Shown here: in pieces, positions 28,101 to 35,242 of the stretch
Numbering within the stretch: the stretch's first letter is position 1
Layout: each line of letters starts with the position of its first letter
From: Lysinibacter cavernae
GTDB lineage: Bacteria; Actinomycetota; Actinomycetes; Actinomycetales; Microbacteriaceae
NCBI RefSeq assembly: GCF_011758565.1
Contig: NZ_JAAMOX010000002.1
Coordinates: 372,001 to 436,000, forward strand
Direction: 5' to 3'
Length of the DNA: 64,000 nt
The notes under the pieces: model-generated
What the model was told of the DNA's origin: nothing
The model's database searches: none
The model's input: the letters and a program-made list of their open reading frames with translations, nothing else
Program-made: the position numbers and the translations under genes

Positions 28101-31100
28101 CGTCGAGCGTCACCTGGTCGGCATCAAACTCAACCATGATGGCTTTTGCCCCTGCAACCGTCGACGTGACGACTGCCGTGTAGGTGCCTGCCGTTGCCGA
28201 CTCGGTGAAGGAACCGATCGTTCCAGTGCCAAGCGAATCCGTGCTTGAGGCGCTGAGCTTGCCAGCCTTGCCACCAACCGGGTTGCCCTCGGCGTCAGCA
28301 AGCGTCACCGTCACGGTGTGCTCGCCGGTGCCAACAGTCTGGTCGCCAGTCGAAACGGAGTAAGCCGTTCCAGCGTTGCCAAGGTCAACGTCACCGGCCA
28401 CAAAGGCGGCCGATCCGTTGCCGTCGAGGCTCACATCGAGCCCCTCAAAGGTGGCGGTCACTGCCTTCGATCCGGCAATACTTGAGGTGACGGATGCCGT
28501 GTAGGTTCCGGCCGTTGCCGACTCGGTGAAGGCCGAGATGGCTCCGGAGCCGAGTCCGTCGGTCGTAGCGGCGAGGATGAGCGAAGCGGCGCCAGAAACG
28601 GGGTTGCCGTAGGCGTCGGCCAGCGTCACGGTTGCCGTGTGCGAGCCTCCGTCAATCGATTCGTCGCCGGTCGAAACCGAGTACGAGGTGGCGGCGTTGC
28701 TCAGGTCGACACCAGCCGCGATGAAGTTCGCGACGTCGTTGCCTGCCTTGGTGACCTTACCTGCCCCAAAGTTGACGGTGACCGTCTTCTCTCCGGCAAT
28801 GGTTGAGCCGATGGTTGCCGAGTAGGTTCCTGCCGTTGCTGTCTCGGTGAACGCGCTGATCACGCCGGTGCCGAGTGAGCCAACTGCCGTTGCCGACAGG
28901 CCAGCTGCCTGACCGGGAACCGGGTTACCGTCGGCATCCGACAGCGTCACCTCGATGCTGTGCGGCGTCGAGCCAACAACTTTGTCACCGGTGCTGACGG
29001 TAAACGCCGTGCCAGCGTTGCCGAGGTCGACTCCACCAGAGATGAAGGTCGCGACGTCGTTACCGTCAAGCGTGACGTCATCGCCGTCAAAGCGTGCGGT
29101 GACAGTTTTGTCTCCCGCGCTACTTGAGGTGATGGTTGCCGCGTAGGTGCCGGCGGTGGCTGTCTCGACAAAGCCGGTGATTGTGCCGGTTCCGAGCGAG
29201 TCGGCGGTCGAGGCGTTGAGCTTGGCGACCTGTCCGGAGACGGGGTTGCCAAACTGATCGGCGAGGATGACCGTCACTGAGTGCGATCCTCCCGCAACCG
29301 AAACCTCACCGGTTGATACCGAGTAGCTTGTTGCGGCGTTGGCCAGGTCAACCTCGTCAGAGACGAACGCTGCGGTGTCGTTGCCGTCGAGCGTGATGCT
29401 TCCGGCGCCAAGCGTGGCCGTGATGACCTTGCCACCCGCAATGGTCGAGGTGACCATCGCGGTGTAGGTTCCGGCGGTTGAGGTCTCAACGAAGGCTGAG
29501 ATTCCACCGGTTCCAAGCGAGTCAGCTGTGGAGGCGGTGAGTGCGGCTGCCTGCCCAGGAACCGCGTTACCCTCGGCGTCCGACAGCGTCACCGTCACGG
29601 TGTGCGAGCCGGTACCCACGGTCTGGTCTCCACTGGAAACCGAGTACTTCGTACCCGCGTTGCCAAGGTCAACACCACCGGAGGTAAAGGAGGCCACGTT
29701 GTTGCCAACGAGCGTCACCTGGTTGCCGTCGAAGGTCGCGGTAACCGTCTTGTCACCAGCGATGCTCGACGAGATGGATGCCGTGTACGTGCCAGCCGTC
29801 GCGGTCTCGGTCACTGCCGAAACAGAGCCGGAGCCAAGCGCGTCAGTTGTCGCGGCGACCAACAGTGCCGCCTGACCCGTTACCGGGTTGCCAAACTCGT
29901 CGGCAAGCTTCAGCGTGACAGAGTGCGAGCCTCCGTCGATCGATACCTCGCCTGTTGAGACGGTGTAGTTCGAGGATGCGTTTCCAAGGTCAACCGAGCC
30001 GGACACAAACGTTGCGATGCGGTTGCCGCTCAGCGCAACATCCGCTGCGCCGAGGGTGACCTCAACGGTCTTGCCACCGGCAACGGTTGACGTGATCGTC
30101 GCGCTGTAGGTTCCAGCGGGGCTCAGCTCGGTGAAATCCGTGATGGTTCCGGTGCCGAGGTCTTCAGCAGCTGCCGCTGAGAGCTCAGCAGCCTTGCCAG
30201 AAACCGGGTTGCCAAACGCGTCGGCAAGCTTCACGAGCACAACGTGTGTTCCCGTTCCAACCGGCTGATCGCCAGTCGATACCGAGTAGTTCGTGGATGC
30301 ATTGCCAAGGTCAACACCGGCGGAGATGAACGTCGCAACGTCATTTCCGTCAAGCGTGATCTCGTCTGCTCCGAAGGCCGCCGTGATCTGTTTGGCTCCC
30401 GCGACCGTCGAGGTCACGGCTGCCGTATAGGTTCCCGCGGTTGAGGTTTCGAAGAAGTCTGCAATCTCACCGGTACCGAGGCTGTCGAGGGTCGAGGCGG
30501 TAAGGCCGTCTTCCTGTCCAGACACCGGGTTGCCGTTTGCATCCGCAAGCGTCACCGTCACGGTGTGCTCACCAGAACCAACCGTCTGATCGCCCGTGGA
30601 TACGGAGTACGTTGTTCCCGCGTTGCTCGGGTCAACACCGCCAGCGGTGAAGCTCGCAACGTCGTTTCCGCTCAGGGTCACGTCGTCGCCGTCGAGGGTT
30701 GCCGTGATGGTCTTTCCCCCAGAAACGCTCGACGTTACCGTTGCGGTGTAGGTGCCTGCAGTAGCCGACTCGGTGAATGCCGAGATCGAACCGGTGCCAA
30801 GCGAACCGGTGTTTGAGGCAGTGAGCAGCGCATCCTTGCCCGAAACGGGGTTGCCAAACTCGTCGGCAAGCGTCACGGTCACCGAGTGCGAGCCTCCGTC
30901 AACCGACACGTCTCCGGTCGAGACCGAGTAGTGGGTCGCCGAGTTGCCAAGGTCAACACCCGCAGAGACAAACTGCGCGTCGCCGTTACCGGCAAGCGTG
31001 ATCGCCTGGCCGGTCAGCTGAGCGGTCATTGGCTTTGCGCCGGCGATGGTCGAGGTGACCGTCGCGGTGTAGGTTCCGGCGGTCGAGGTCTCGGTGAACC

Positions 31101-34100
31101 CGGAAACCGTTCCGGTTCCGAGGTTCGAGGCCGTTGCGCTCACGAGCTGCGCCGACTGACCAGAAACGGGGTTGCCAAACTCGTCGGCAAGCGTCACCGT
31201 CACGGTGTGTGAACCGGTGCCAACCGTCTTGTCCCCCGTTGACACCGTGTAGGTGGTTCCGGGGTTGTCGAGGTCGACGGCACCGGCAGCGTAGTTTGCG
31301 ACGACGGTACCGATATCGAGCGTGCCGTCAAACGAGACGGTAACCCTCTGCGCGCCAGCCTCCGTCGAGGTCACCTGAACCGTGTACACGCCTGGCGTCG
31401 AGGTCTCTACAAAGGAGCCTGCAACAACAGCCGCATTAGCGTTGTCAGCAATCGTGGCGCTGAGGGATGCCGCCGCGCCGGTCACTGGGTTGTTGTTGGC
31501 GTCCTTCAGCACGGTTGTGACCGTGTGTGATGCAACGCCGTTTGCGACGCGGTTGTTGTTATCGTCGATGCTCACGGTTGATTTGCCGGCGCCAACCTCC
31601 GGCGTTCCGGCGGTGAACGAGGCGACGTTGTTGCCACCAACAAGCATGGTGAGCGAGTGAGCAACGGATGCGTCGTCAGTCACGGTCACGGTCACCGTCT
31701 TGTTGCCGCTCACGGTTGATTTCACGGTGGCCGAATACAGGCCTGGCGTTGCCGTCGCGGCAAAGGCCGAAACGGTCACACCGCTGTTGGGTGCGGCTGC
31801 GGCTGCAAGCGAAGCTGCCCAGCCGGTTGCCGGGTTGCCAATGTTGTCGCGCAGCGAAACCGTAATCTCGTGCGTGCTCGCGCCATCCGCAACAACCCCT
31901 CCAGTCGAAACGGTGAAGTTTGTGTTTGCCGAGGTGAGGTCAATCGGGACTCGAGTAAACGAGACCGTCTTTGGAGACCCAGAGATCTCCTGGTTGCCGT
32001 TCACATAGGCGTGGATGGGGTAGGCACCAGCGGTGATCGAGACCAGCTCGATGGTGGCAACGCCGGAGGCATTGGTTGCTACAACCGCCTGAACTCCGTC
32101 GCCGCCAACCACGTCATCCGCTGTTCCTGGGATGCCGTCGGCACCAACCCACGACGTGTTTGCTGGCACATTGAACGTCACAGGGGCATTGCTCACGAGG
32201 GCGCCGTCAGCGTTCTTCACCGTTGCGGTCAGCACGTTCTTGAGCTGCCCCGTGGCCAAAACGTTGTTTGTCTGCACGGCAAGCACAGAGGAGGCGGCGA
32301 CCGGCTGATCGTTATCAAGCACCGAAACGTCGAGGTCCTCAAGCAGCAACCCTGCAAATTCCTCATCGGTCGAAACAACCGCGGTGCTCAGTGCCACGTG
32401 GCGGGTGCCGTCAACAACGAGGTTGTCGATTGCCTGCGTCTTGATGTCGACAAAGCGGTCAAGCGTTGTCATCGTCGGCGAGGTTGCGTTGATAGCCGGG
32501 TTGTTTGCGAGCGTTTTTGCCAGCGCGTTTGCGGCCTGGCCCGGGTTCGGCAGTGCCGGGTCCGGGACAAGGTTGCTCCACGACTGCTCGAGTACGAGGG
32601 TGTCCTGCGGAGCCTTCTTTACTCGGCCCTGGTCATCAACCGCAACGTTCTCAACGCGGTATGTGCCGTCGAGGGCAGCAGTTCCACCTGGCTCGGTAAC
32701 CGACAGCTTGAGGTCGGCAGGAGCGGTGAGGGCGAGCGGCGAGTTGTACAGCACCGAGTGGTCAAGGTCGCGAACATCGGTTCCAAGAATCTCATCAGCG
32801 TCAACCGCGCCGGCGAAGTTCACCGGGGCGCGCTTGATCGTTGGGTCAACCGGGTCTGGGCTTCCCATGGTGTTGGATGCGCCGGCGTTGAGGTTGCCAA
32901 CGAGGTCCTTGACGGTCCCCGCCTTAATGGTTGGCACAACGGTTCCGGTTGAGTTTGCTTTTGTCACAACCGTCCAACGAGTGTTCGTCGCTGGGTTGCT
33001 GTCAACTGGCGTGATGCTCACAACCTGCTGGCCCTTTGCGGTGCCGCTAAATTCAAACGCGGCAGCGGTCAATCCACCCTGGATTGCCTCAGACGACATC
33101 ACGTCGAAGACAATCTTGCGGTCAAAGGTTGGGTCGGCCTGCGAGATACCCTGCTGAATCCAGAGCGCCGGTCCACAACGGTCAGGGCCAGCGGCGTTGA
33201 CGGTTCTGGAGATCATGCTGGACTTGCCTTCTGCATCCACCGACTGCAGGCGGAGCAGGGCGCCGTCGCCGGCTCCCGTGTACCAGAAGGTCACGGTCTT
33301 TGCGAGCTCGGCTGCGCTGCCGATCTTGACACGTCCGAGGTACTGACCAAGGCCCTTGTTTCCACCGATGTAGGCGTCGACGAGCACCGGATAAGTCGGC
33401 TGCGTTCCACCGGCGACGGGCGGCTGCACCGTCACATCAATTCGGCAGGCTTCTGGCTCATCTGGAACCACCGCGGCCGAAGGGAACACGGTACGGACGT
33501 TGTTGTTGGCGTCGTCGTTGTTCACCTGGTTTTGGTTGGTACCGTTGGCCGTCTCGTACGTGGCGTTCGTGGTGAATCCGCCGATGTTCAGCATGGTGTT
33601 TCGCACGGCGCTCACGCGGGCACCTGTGCCAGAATCGGCCAAAATGACCTCACCGATGTTTGTGCCGCGGTTCCAGCCGGCGATGTTGTTATCGCGGATT
33701 GTCACGTAGGTGTTGTTCACTGCGGTGCCGGTTGGCCCCTGCACGTAGAAGGCTGCGCTTCCCGGGCTCCACGCCGCCTGGTTGTTCACCACGCGGTTGT
33801 TGGCGATGACCACACCGGCAGAGGTGGTGGTGTTGGCGTAGATCGCTACCGCGCGGAGGTAACCGGGGTTGTACGTTGGGGTGACGTTTTGCACAAACGT
33901 GTTGTCTTGGATGAGGGCACCGTCGAGGATGATGCGCGAGGCAGGCGTGTTGTAGGCCCGGTTTCCCGTGCTGATCCAGGTTCCGGCATCGCTGTAGTTT
34001 TCGAGGTGTCCACGGCTCTCAACCATGGTGTTGCCCGTCATGACAAGATTCTTCACGCGAGCGCTCGCGTTCGCTGAGTTCACGTACCAGGTTCCAAAGG

Positions 34101-35091
34101 CGCCGCCGGTGTCATCTGCACCCGACGAGTAGGCGTTGCTCTGGGAGAACTTGGAATTTGTAATGTTCAGACCGTTGATCTGGGTCGTAGGGGCAGCATT
34201 CTGCGGAAGAACGGATACGGCGGCCCCGCGCCACTGCGAGTTCACCTCGACGTTGTTGATGGTGACGTTCTCTGCGCCACCGATAACCACGATTGGACGC
34301 TCGGTTGCGATCGAGAGGCCGCCAGCCAACGGGCTATTGGCAATCGAGCCGTTTTCGAGCAGGAAGTTCTTTGCGGTCTTTCCAACGTAAATGGCGCTCT
34401 CAGAGCCGTAAACGTTGGCGAAGTTGCGGAGCACCTGGTTGCTGCCGGAGAAGCCGAAGACCGATCCGTTATACATCGAGTCACCGTAGGGGGTTGAACC
34501 GATTCGCTTCTGCAGGTCAATGACGACGTTGCCCTTAAACCAGAAATTCACACCGGTGTCGCCATCGGTGTAGCCGCCCATGATGTTTTGCATCTCGGTG
34601 CCACCGTTGATCATTCCGGTGAAGTTGCCGGCCGGGGTGTTGTTTGGGCAGTACGGCTGGTTGTACATACAGATCGAGCCGTCGTTGGCGTACGTTCCGT
34701 TTGCCTGGCGAATACCGCCGGTTCCTGCCGCCAGCTGCGCCGCGGTAGCCACGGGGGTCGGCGCGATCAGGTACCGCTTGGAGTTATCCGCGTCAAAGAG
34801 CGCGTTTGTCTCCTGGGCGGCGGCAAGCATGGTACAGGTCGACCCGTAGGTGCTGGCCGTGGCACAGATCCCGTCGCCGGGGTTCGCATCTGGGATGATC
34901 CGTGTGTCCGTAATGTAGAACGTCTTGTCGTAGCCGTTATCAAGCACAACGTTTGCCGACGCGCTTGTGGTGTCAGTCACCACAAGCCCCGCAACAAGAA
35001 GCGACAGAGTAACGAGCGCTGCGAGCACGCGCGCGACGATGCCGCGCGTATCTCTTGTACCTAAGTCAGCTGCTGAGAGAGCAGTCATCAT
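19117..35091 (-). CDS. Giant surface adhesin (5324 aa): beta-helix, 35-unit Ig-like array, LVVTG anchor
   Basis: One uninterrupted frame of 15,975 bases, ATG at 35091. Signal peptide about 1-48 (ends TSASA). Residues about 55-110 resemble a CSLREA-type entry domain (IIPDANPGDGICA and STCTMLAAAQETNAL). About 110-530 is a right-handed parallel beta-helix rich in Asn and Gly. Then come Ig-like domains, three divergent ones, and from residue about 1272 to 5012 a homogeneous array of 35 invasin/Big-1-like units of 107 residues with the core SHTVTVTLADEFGNPVSGQ. The C terminus has another Ig-like domain (VTGCAEPGSTVTIYDANG), a last beta domain, LVVTG at about 5280, a hydrophobic helix and KRRREETEQ. 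It should extend well beyond the wall as a stalk displaying the beta-helix. Its closest relative here is the next gene upstream. Confidence 0.9.
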   Translation of the reverse strand: MMTALSAADLGTRDTRGIVARVLAALVTLSLLVAGLVVTDTTSASANVVLDNGYDKTFYITDTRIIPDANPGDGICATASTYGSTCTMLAAAQETNALFDADNSKRYLIAPTPVATAAQLAAGTGGIRQANGTYANDGSICMYNQPYCPNNTPAGNFTGMINGGTEMQNIMGGYTDGDTGVNFWFKGNVVIDLQKRIGSTPYGDSMYNGSVFGFSGSNQVLRNFANVYGSESAIYVGKTAKNFLLENGSIANSPLAGGLSIATERPIVVIGGAENVTINNVEVNSQWRGAAVSVLPQNAAPTTQINGLNITNSKFSQSNAYSSGADDTGGAFGTWYVNSANASARVKNLVMTGNTMVESRGHLENYSDAGTWISTGNRAYNTPASRIILDGALIQDNTFVQNVTPTYNPGYLRAVAIYANTTTSAGVVIANNRVVNNQAAWSPGSAAFYVQGPTGTAVNNTYVTIRDNNIAGWNRGTNIGEVILADSGTGARVSAVRNTMLNIGGFTTNATYETANGTNQNQVNNDDANNNVRTVFPSAAVVPDEPEACRIDVTVQPPVAGGTQPTYPVLVDAYIGGNKGLGQYLGRVKIGSAAELAKTVTFWYTGAGDGALLRLQSVDAEGKSSMISRTVNAAGPDRCGPALWIQQGISQADPTFDRKIVFDVMSSEAIQGGLTAAAFEFSGTAKGQQVVSITPVDSNPATNTRWTVVTKANSTGTVVPTIKAGTVKDLVGNLNAGASNTMGSPDPVDPTIKRAPVNFAGAVDADEILGTDVRDLDHSVLYNSPLALTAPADLKLSVTEPGGTAALDGTYRVENVAVDDQGRVKKAPQDTLVLEQSWSNLVPDPALPNPGQAANALAKTLANNPAINATSPTMTTLDRFVDIKTQAIDNLVVDGTRHVALSTAVVSTDEEFAGLLLEDLDVSVLDNDQPVAASSVLAVQTNNVLATGQLKNVLTATVKNADGALVSNAPVTFNVPANTSWVGADGIPGTADDVVGGDGVQAVVATNASGVATIELVSITAGAYPIHAYVNGNQEISGSPKTVSFTRVPIDLTSANTNFTVSTGGVVADGASTHEITVSLRDNIGNPATGWAASLAAAAAPNSGVTVSAFAATATPGLYSATVKSTVSGNKTVTVTVTDDASVAHSLTMLVGGNNVASFTAGTPEVGAGKSTVSIDDNNNRVANGVASHTVTTVLKDANNNPVTGAAASLSATIADNANAAVVAGSFVETSTPGVYTVQVTSTEAGAQRVTVSFDGTLDIGTVVANYAAGAVDLDNPGTTYTVSTGDKTVGTGSHTVTVTLADEFGNPVSGQSAQLVSATASNLGTGTVSGFTETSTAGTYTATVTSTIAGAKPMTAQLTGQAITLAGNGDAQFVSAGVDLGNSATHYSVSTGDVSVDGGSHSVTVTLADEFGNPVSGKDALLTASNTGSLGTGSISAFTESATAGTYTATVTSSVSGGKTITATLDGDDVTLSGNDVASFTAGGVDPSNAGTTYSVSTGDQTVGSGEHTVTVTLADANGNPVSGQEDGLTASTLDSLGTGEIADFFETSTAGTYTAAVTSTVAGAKQITAAFGADEITLDGNDVATFISAGVDLGNASTNYSVSTGDQPVGTGTHVVLVKLADAFGNPVSGKAAELSAAAAEDLGTGTITDFTELSPAGTYSATITSTVAGGKTVEVTLGAADVALSGNRIATFVSGSVDLGNASSNYTVSTGEVSIDGGSHSVTLKLADEFGNPVTGQAALLVAATTDALGSGSVSAVTETATAGTYTASISSSIAGDKTVTATFDGNQVTLVGNNVASFTSGGVDLGNAGTKYSVSSGDQTVGTGSHTVTVTLSDAEGNAVPGQAAALTASTADSLGTGGISAFVETSTAGTYTAMVTSTIAGGKVITATLGAGSITLDGNDTAAFVSDEVDLANAATSYSVSTGEVSVAGGSHSVTVILADQFGNPVSGQVAKLNASTADSLGTGTITGFVETATAGTYAATITSSSAGDKTVTARFDGDDVTLDGNDVATFISGGVDLGNAGTAFTVSTGDKVVGSTPHSIEVTLSDADGNPVPGQAAGLSATAVGSLGTGVISAFTETATAGTYSATIGSTIAGEKTVTVNFGAGKVTKAGNDVANFIAAGVDLSNAATSYSVSTGDESIDGGSHTATVTLADAYGNPVSGAASLILAATTDGLGSGAISAFTESATAGTYTASVTSSIAGSKAVTATFEGLDVSLDGNGSAAFVAGDVDLGNAGTAYSVSTGDQTVGTGEHTVTVTLADAEGNPVGGKAGKLSASSTDSLGTGTIGSFTESATAGTYTAVVTSTVAGAKAIMVEFDADQVTLDGNDVASFVAAGVDLSNASTNYSVSSGDQTVVSGSHTVTVKLADEFGNPVSGQSALIASATAADLGTGSVSDVSETGAAGTYTATVTSSVAGAKALTATFDGNPVTLNGNGVATFVAGSVDLGNPATNYSVSTGDQPVATGTHTITVALQDAVGNPVLGQAALLEATTTDALGTGTVSSFTEVGQSGIYKATVTSTIAGGKNIAVTLDGADVTLAGNGAASFTAGSVDLDNGATVYSVSTGNQPVGSGTHTVTVALADEFGNPVSGQDSLLAPATTGDLGTGSFGAFVESATAGTYTATVTSSVSGAKPVTVTFDGDAVTLAGNNLANFVSGGVDLGNPASNYTVSTGDVSIDGGSHSVTVTLADEFGNAVGGKAAQLLAATADSLGSGSIAAFTESATAGTYTATVTSSVAGGKTIAATFDGDPITLAGNDVASFIAGGVDLGNAGTKYSVSTGDETVGTGSHTVTVQLSDAEGNPVPGQAGTLTASTTDALGTGSITAFTESTTAGTYTATITSTIAGGKDVVVALGAGSITLDGNKTATFVAASVDLGNAATSYSVSTGEQTVGTGSHTATVTLADEFGNPVSDQAAALTASTADALGTGVVSGFVESATAGTYTASITSTVAGAKTIAVALGSDDVTLDGNDVATFVSAGVDLGNSATSYSVSSGDASVDGGSHSVTVLLADEFGNPVSGQAALVAASTPDALGSGSISAFAETVAGTYVATVTSSVSGGKTIAATFDGDDVTLDGNDTATFIAGGVDTGNAGTAYSVSIGDETVGTGSHTVTVLLADADGNPVPGQAAGLTASTTDDLGTGSISSFTESTTAGTYTATVTSTIAGGKTITATFGGNDVTLDGNDTASFVSAGVDLGNSATTYSVSSGDASVDGGSHSVTVLLADEFGNPVSGQASHVAASTSDALGSGSISAFAETVAGTYVATVTSSVSGGKTIAATFDGDDVTLDGNTVATFIAGGVDTGNAGTAYSVSIGDETVGTGSHTVTVLLADADGNAVPGQAAGLTASTTDDLGTGSISAFTESTTAGTYTATVTSTIAGGKAITATFGGNDVTLDGNDTASFVSAGVDLGNSATSYSVTTGDQTVGTGSHTVTVTLADEFGNPVAGQATGLVAATVAGLGAGSITSFTESTTAGTYTAEITSTLAGAKAITVNLGVGEVTLNGNDTASFVSAGVDVGNASTSYSVTTGEVSVAGGSHTVTAVLADEFGNPVSGQAAELLAATADALGTGSITAFVETATAGTYTATVTSSVAGSKVVAATIAGDSILLNGNGTAVFIAGGVDTGNAGTKYSVSTGDQTVGSGSHTVTVLLADADGNPVPGQAAGIVASTTDDLGTGSISAFTESATAGTYTATVTSTVTGHKNIAATFGGDDVTLDGNDTAAFVSAGVDLGNSATSYSVSTGDETVGTGSHTVTVTLVDEFGNGVPALAGDLTAATAQALGTGSVSAFTETATAGTYTATVTSTVSGNKVLTVTLGSDEVTLDGNDTAAFVSAGVDLGNSATSYSVSTGDQTVGTGSHTVTVTLVDEFGNGVPARAGDLTASTADALGSGALSAFTETATAGTYTATITSTVAGDKTITVALGSDEVTLDGNDMASFVSAGVDLGNSATSYSVSTGDQTVGTGSHTVTVKLADEFANPVSGQSADLSATTLSDLGAGTVTGFVETATAGTYTATVTSTIAGGKTITATFGGNNVTLDGNDVATFVSAGVDLGNSSTTYSVSSGDASVDGGSHSVTVLLADEFGNPVSGQAALVAASTSDALGSGSISAFAETVAGTYVATVTSSVSGGKTIAATFDGDDVTLDGNTVATFIAGGVDTGNAGTKYSVSIGDETVGTGSHTVTVLLADADGNAVPGQAAGLTASTTDDLGTGSISSFTESTTAGTYTATVTSTIAGGKAITATFGGNDVTLDGNDTASFVSAGVDLGNSATSYSVSTGDQTVGTGSHTVTVTLADEFGNPVAGQAAELVSTTADALGTGAISAFTESATAGTYTATVTSTVAGAKAIAATLSGNPVTLAGNSAATFVAGGVDVTNAATQFVVTSGDVSVEGGEHSVTITLADEFGNPVSDEAASLTAATIDGLGTGVITAVTETATAGTYTATVTSSVSGGKTVTARFGAQAITLVGNGVASFVAGGVDLSNSATSYSVSTGNQPVGTGAHTVTVTLADTAGNAVPGQANGLTAATADSIGTGSISAFAETTTAGTYEATITSSVSGGKDVTVTFGGGDVQADGNDVARFTAGAVDPGNGATNFVVTTGDQLVGSGSHTVTVSLADEFGNAVPEQAATLAATTADAIGTGSISGFVETATAGTYEATVTSTVTGGKTIAVTVGGSQVTPAGNTVASFTAGDVDLGNGSTNYGVSLGDVSVIGGSHLVTITLTDEFGNGVPGQAALLVATTGDDLGTGAISAVTETATAGVYEAVVTSSVSGAKTIGVEFDGDAVTLNGNNIASFVAGGVDPSNPGTSFEVSTGDELVGTGSHTVTVTLADANGNPVPGQAAGLTASSIHAIGTGTISAFVETGTAGTYTASISSTVAGVKDLAVKFGAGDVLSVGNHAASFVAGDVDLTNGATGFSVSTGAATVVAETHTVTATLADSFGNPVSGQADALVALTSDDLGAGAIGSFIESATAGTYTATITSSAAGIKVETVTYGGSAVTRGGNNAALFIADVMDPSQTVITAVSPVVANGTDASTVTVTLHDQYGNLITARTPVALHSTIGTLGTVTFDAGTYTAQLRSKIAGTAAVTVDVNGAATGASADVVFLDRTAPEPPVVDVTDGGTVTGCAEPGSTVTIYDANGNEIGSAIAGDDCRFEIVLNPKLEPGTEITVVATDPDGNVSGKVTVRVGLIWMELQAASLEAGQKQVAYGHNFQPGETVSGLLQSTPVDLGTQVADRNGDVTFEFTLPSDIEIGTHTVTLSADYSGSVKKTFQVVATTGLVVTGGDDLAPLGYGILLVLAGGALFLLATKRRREETEQNGAHRA
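20056..31278 (-). repeat. Tandem array of 35 units of about 321 bp within the giant adhesin
   Basis: Counting units by the opening V-D-(L/P/T/V)-x-N gives 35 copies. The span of 11,223 bases equals 35 x 321 minus 12, and three units are one residue short (FAETVAGTY instead of F-x-E-S/T-A-T-A-G-T-Y), so the count is self-consistent to one codon. Units fall into three types: type 1 has GGSHS and DEFGNPVSGQ, type 2 has NAGT at the start and DADGN or DAEGN, type 3 has GTGSHT with DEFGN. From the N terminus the order is 3 12 3 12 12 12 333 12 3 12 12 3 12 333 12 3 12 3 12 3. Some dimers are nearly identical at DNA level (about 22,270-22,920, 24,840-25,480 and 25,490-26,130). Confidence 0.9.
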
Positions 35092-35140
35092 TGGTGGACC
35101 CTTCGGATTAGAGTGAGGCCCTAGACCTCAGCAATAGCGT

Positions 35141-35162
35141 AAAAACAGGCAGAATCCTGCCC
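35141..35162 (-). terminator. Rho-independent terminator between the two beta-helix adhesin genes
   Basis: On the minus strand GGCAG-GATT-CTGCC (35148-35161) is followed by TG and five T (35141-35145). It lies 81 bases after the stop of the upstream gene (35243) and before the ATG of the giant gene, so the giant gene probably has its own promoter or receives only read-through. Confidence 0.6.
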
Positions 35163-35211
35163 GGCGCTGTTCCCCCTGAACATGTGACGCAGTGCTTAGA
35201 TCATCCGATGG

Positions 35212-35235
35212 CCCGTTTATGACTCGAAAAACGGG
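35212..35235. promoter_or_regulatory. Inverted repeat containing a GTCATAAA-type element
   Basis: CCCGTTT (35212-35218) and AAACGGG (35229-35235) form a 7-bp inverted repeat with a 10-base spacer. On the minus strand it reads CGAGTCATAAACGGG, similar to the duplicated element at 42387-42401 and 42756-42770. It lies about 120-145 bases upstream of the giant adhesin start and could be a promoter element or operator. Confidence 0.3.
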
Positions 35236-35242
35236 AAAACTT

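Noticed and set aside
20056-31278. Regularly spaced repeats, considered as a CRISPR-like or noncoding satellite array
   Set aside because: The period is 321 bases, a multiple of three. The frame is open throughout, and the units are Ig-like protein domains without spacers.
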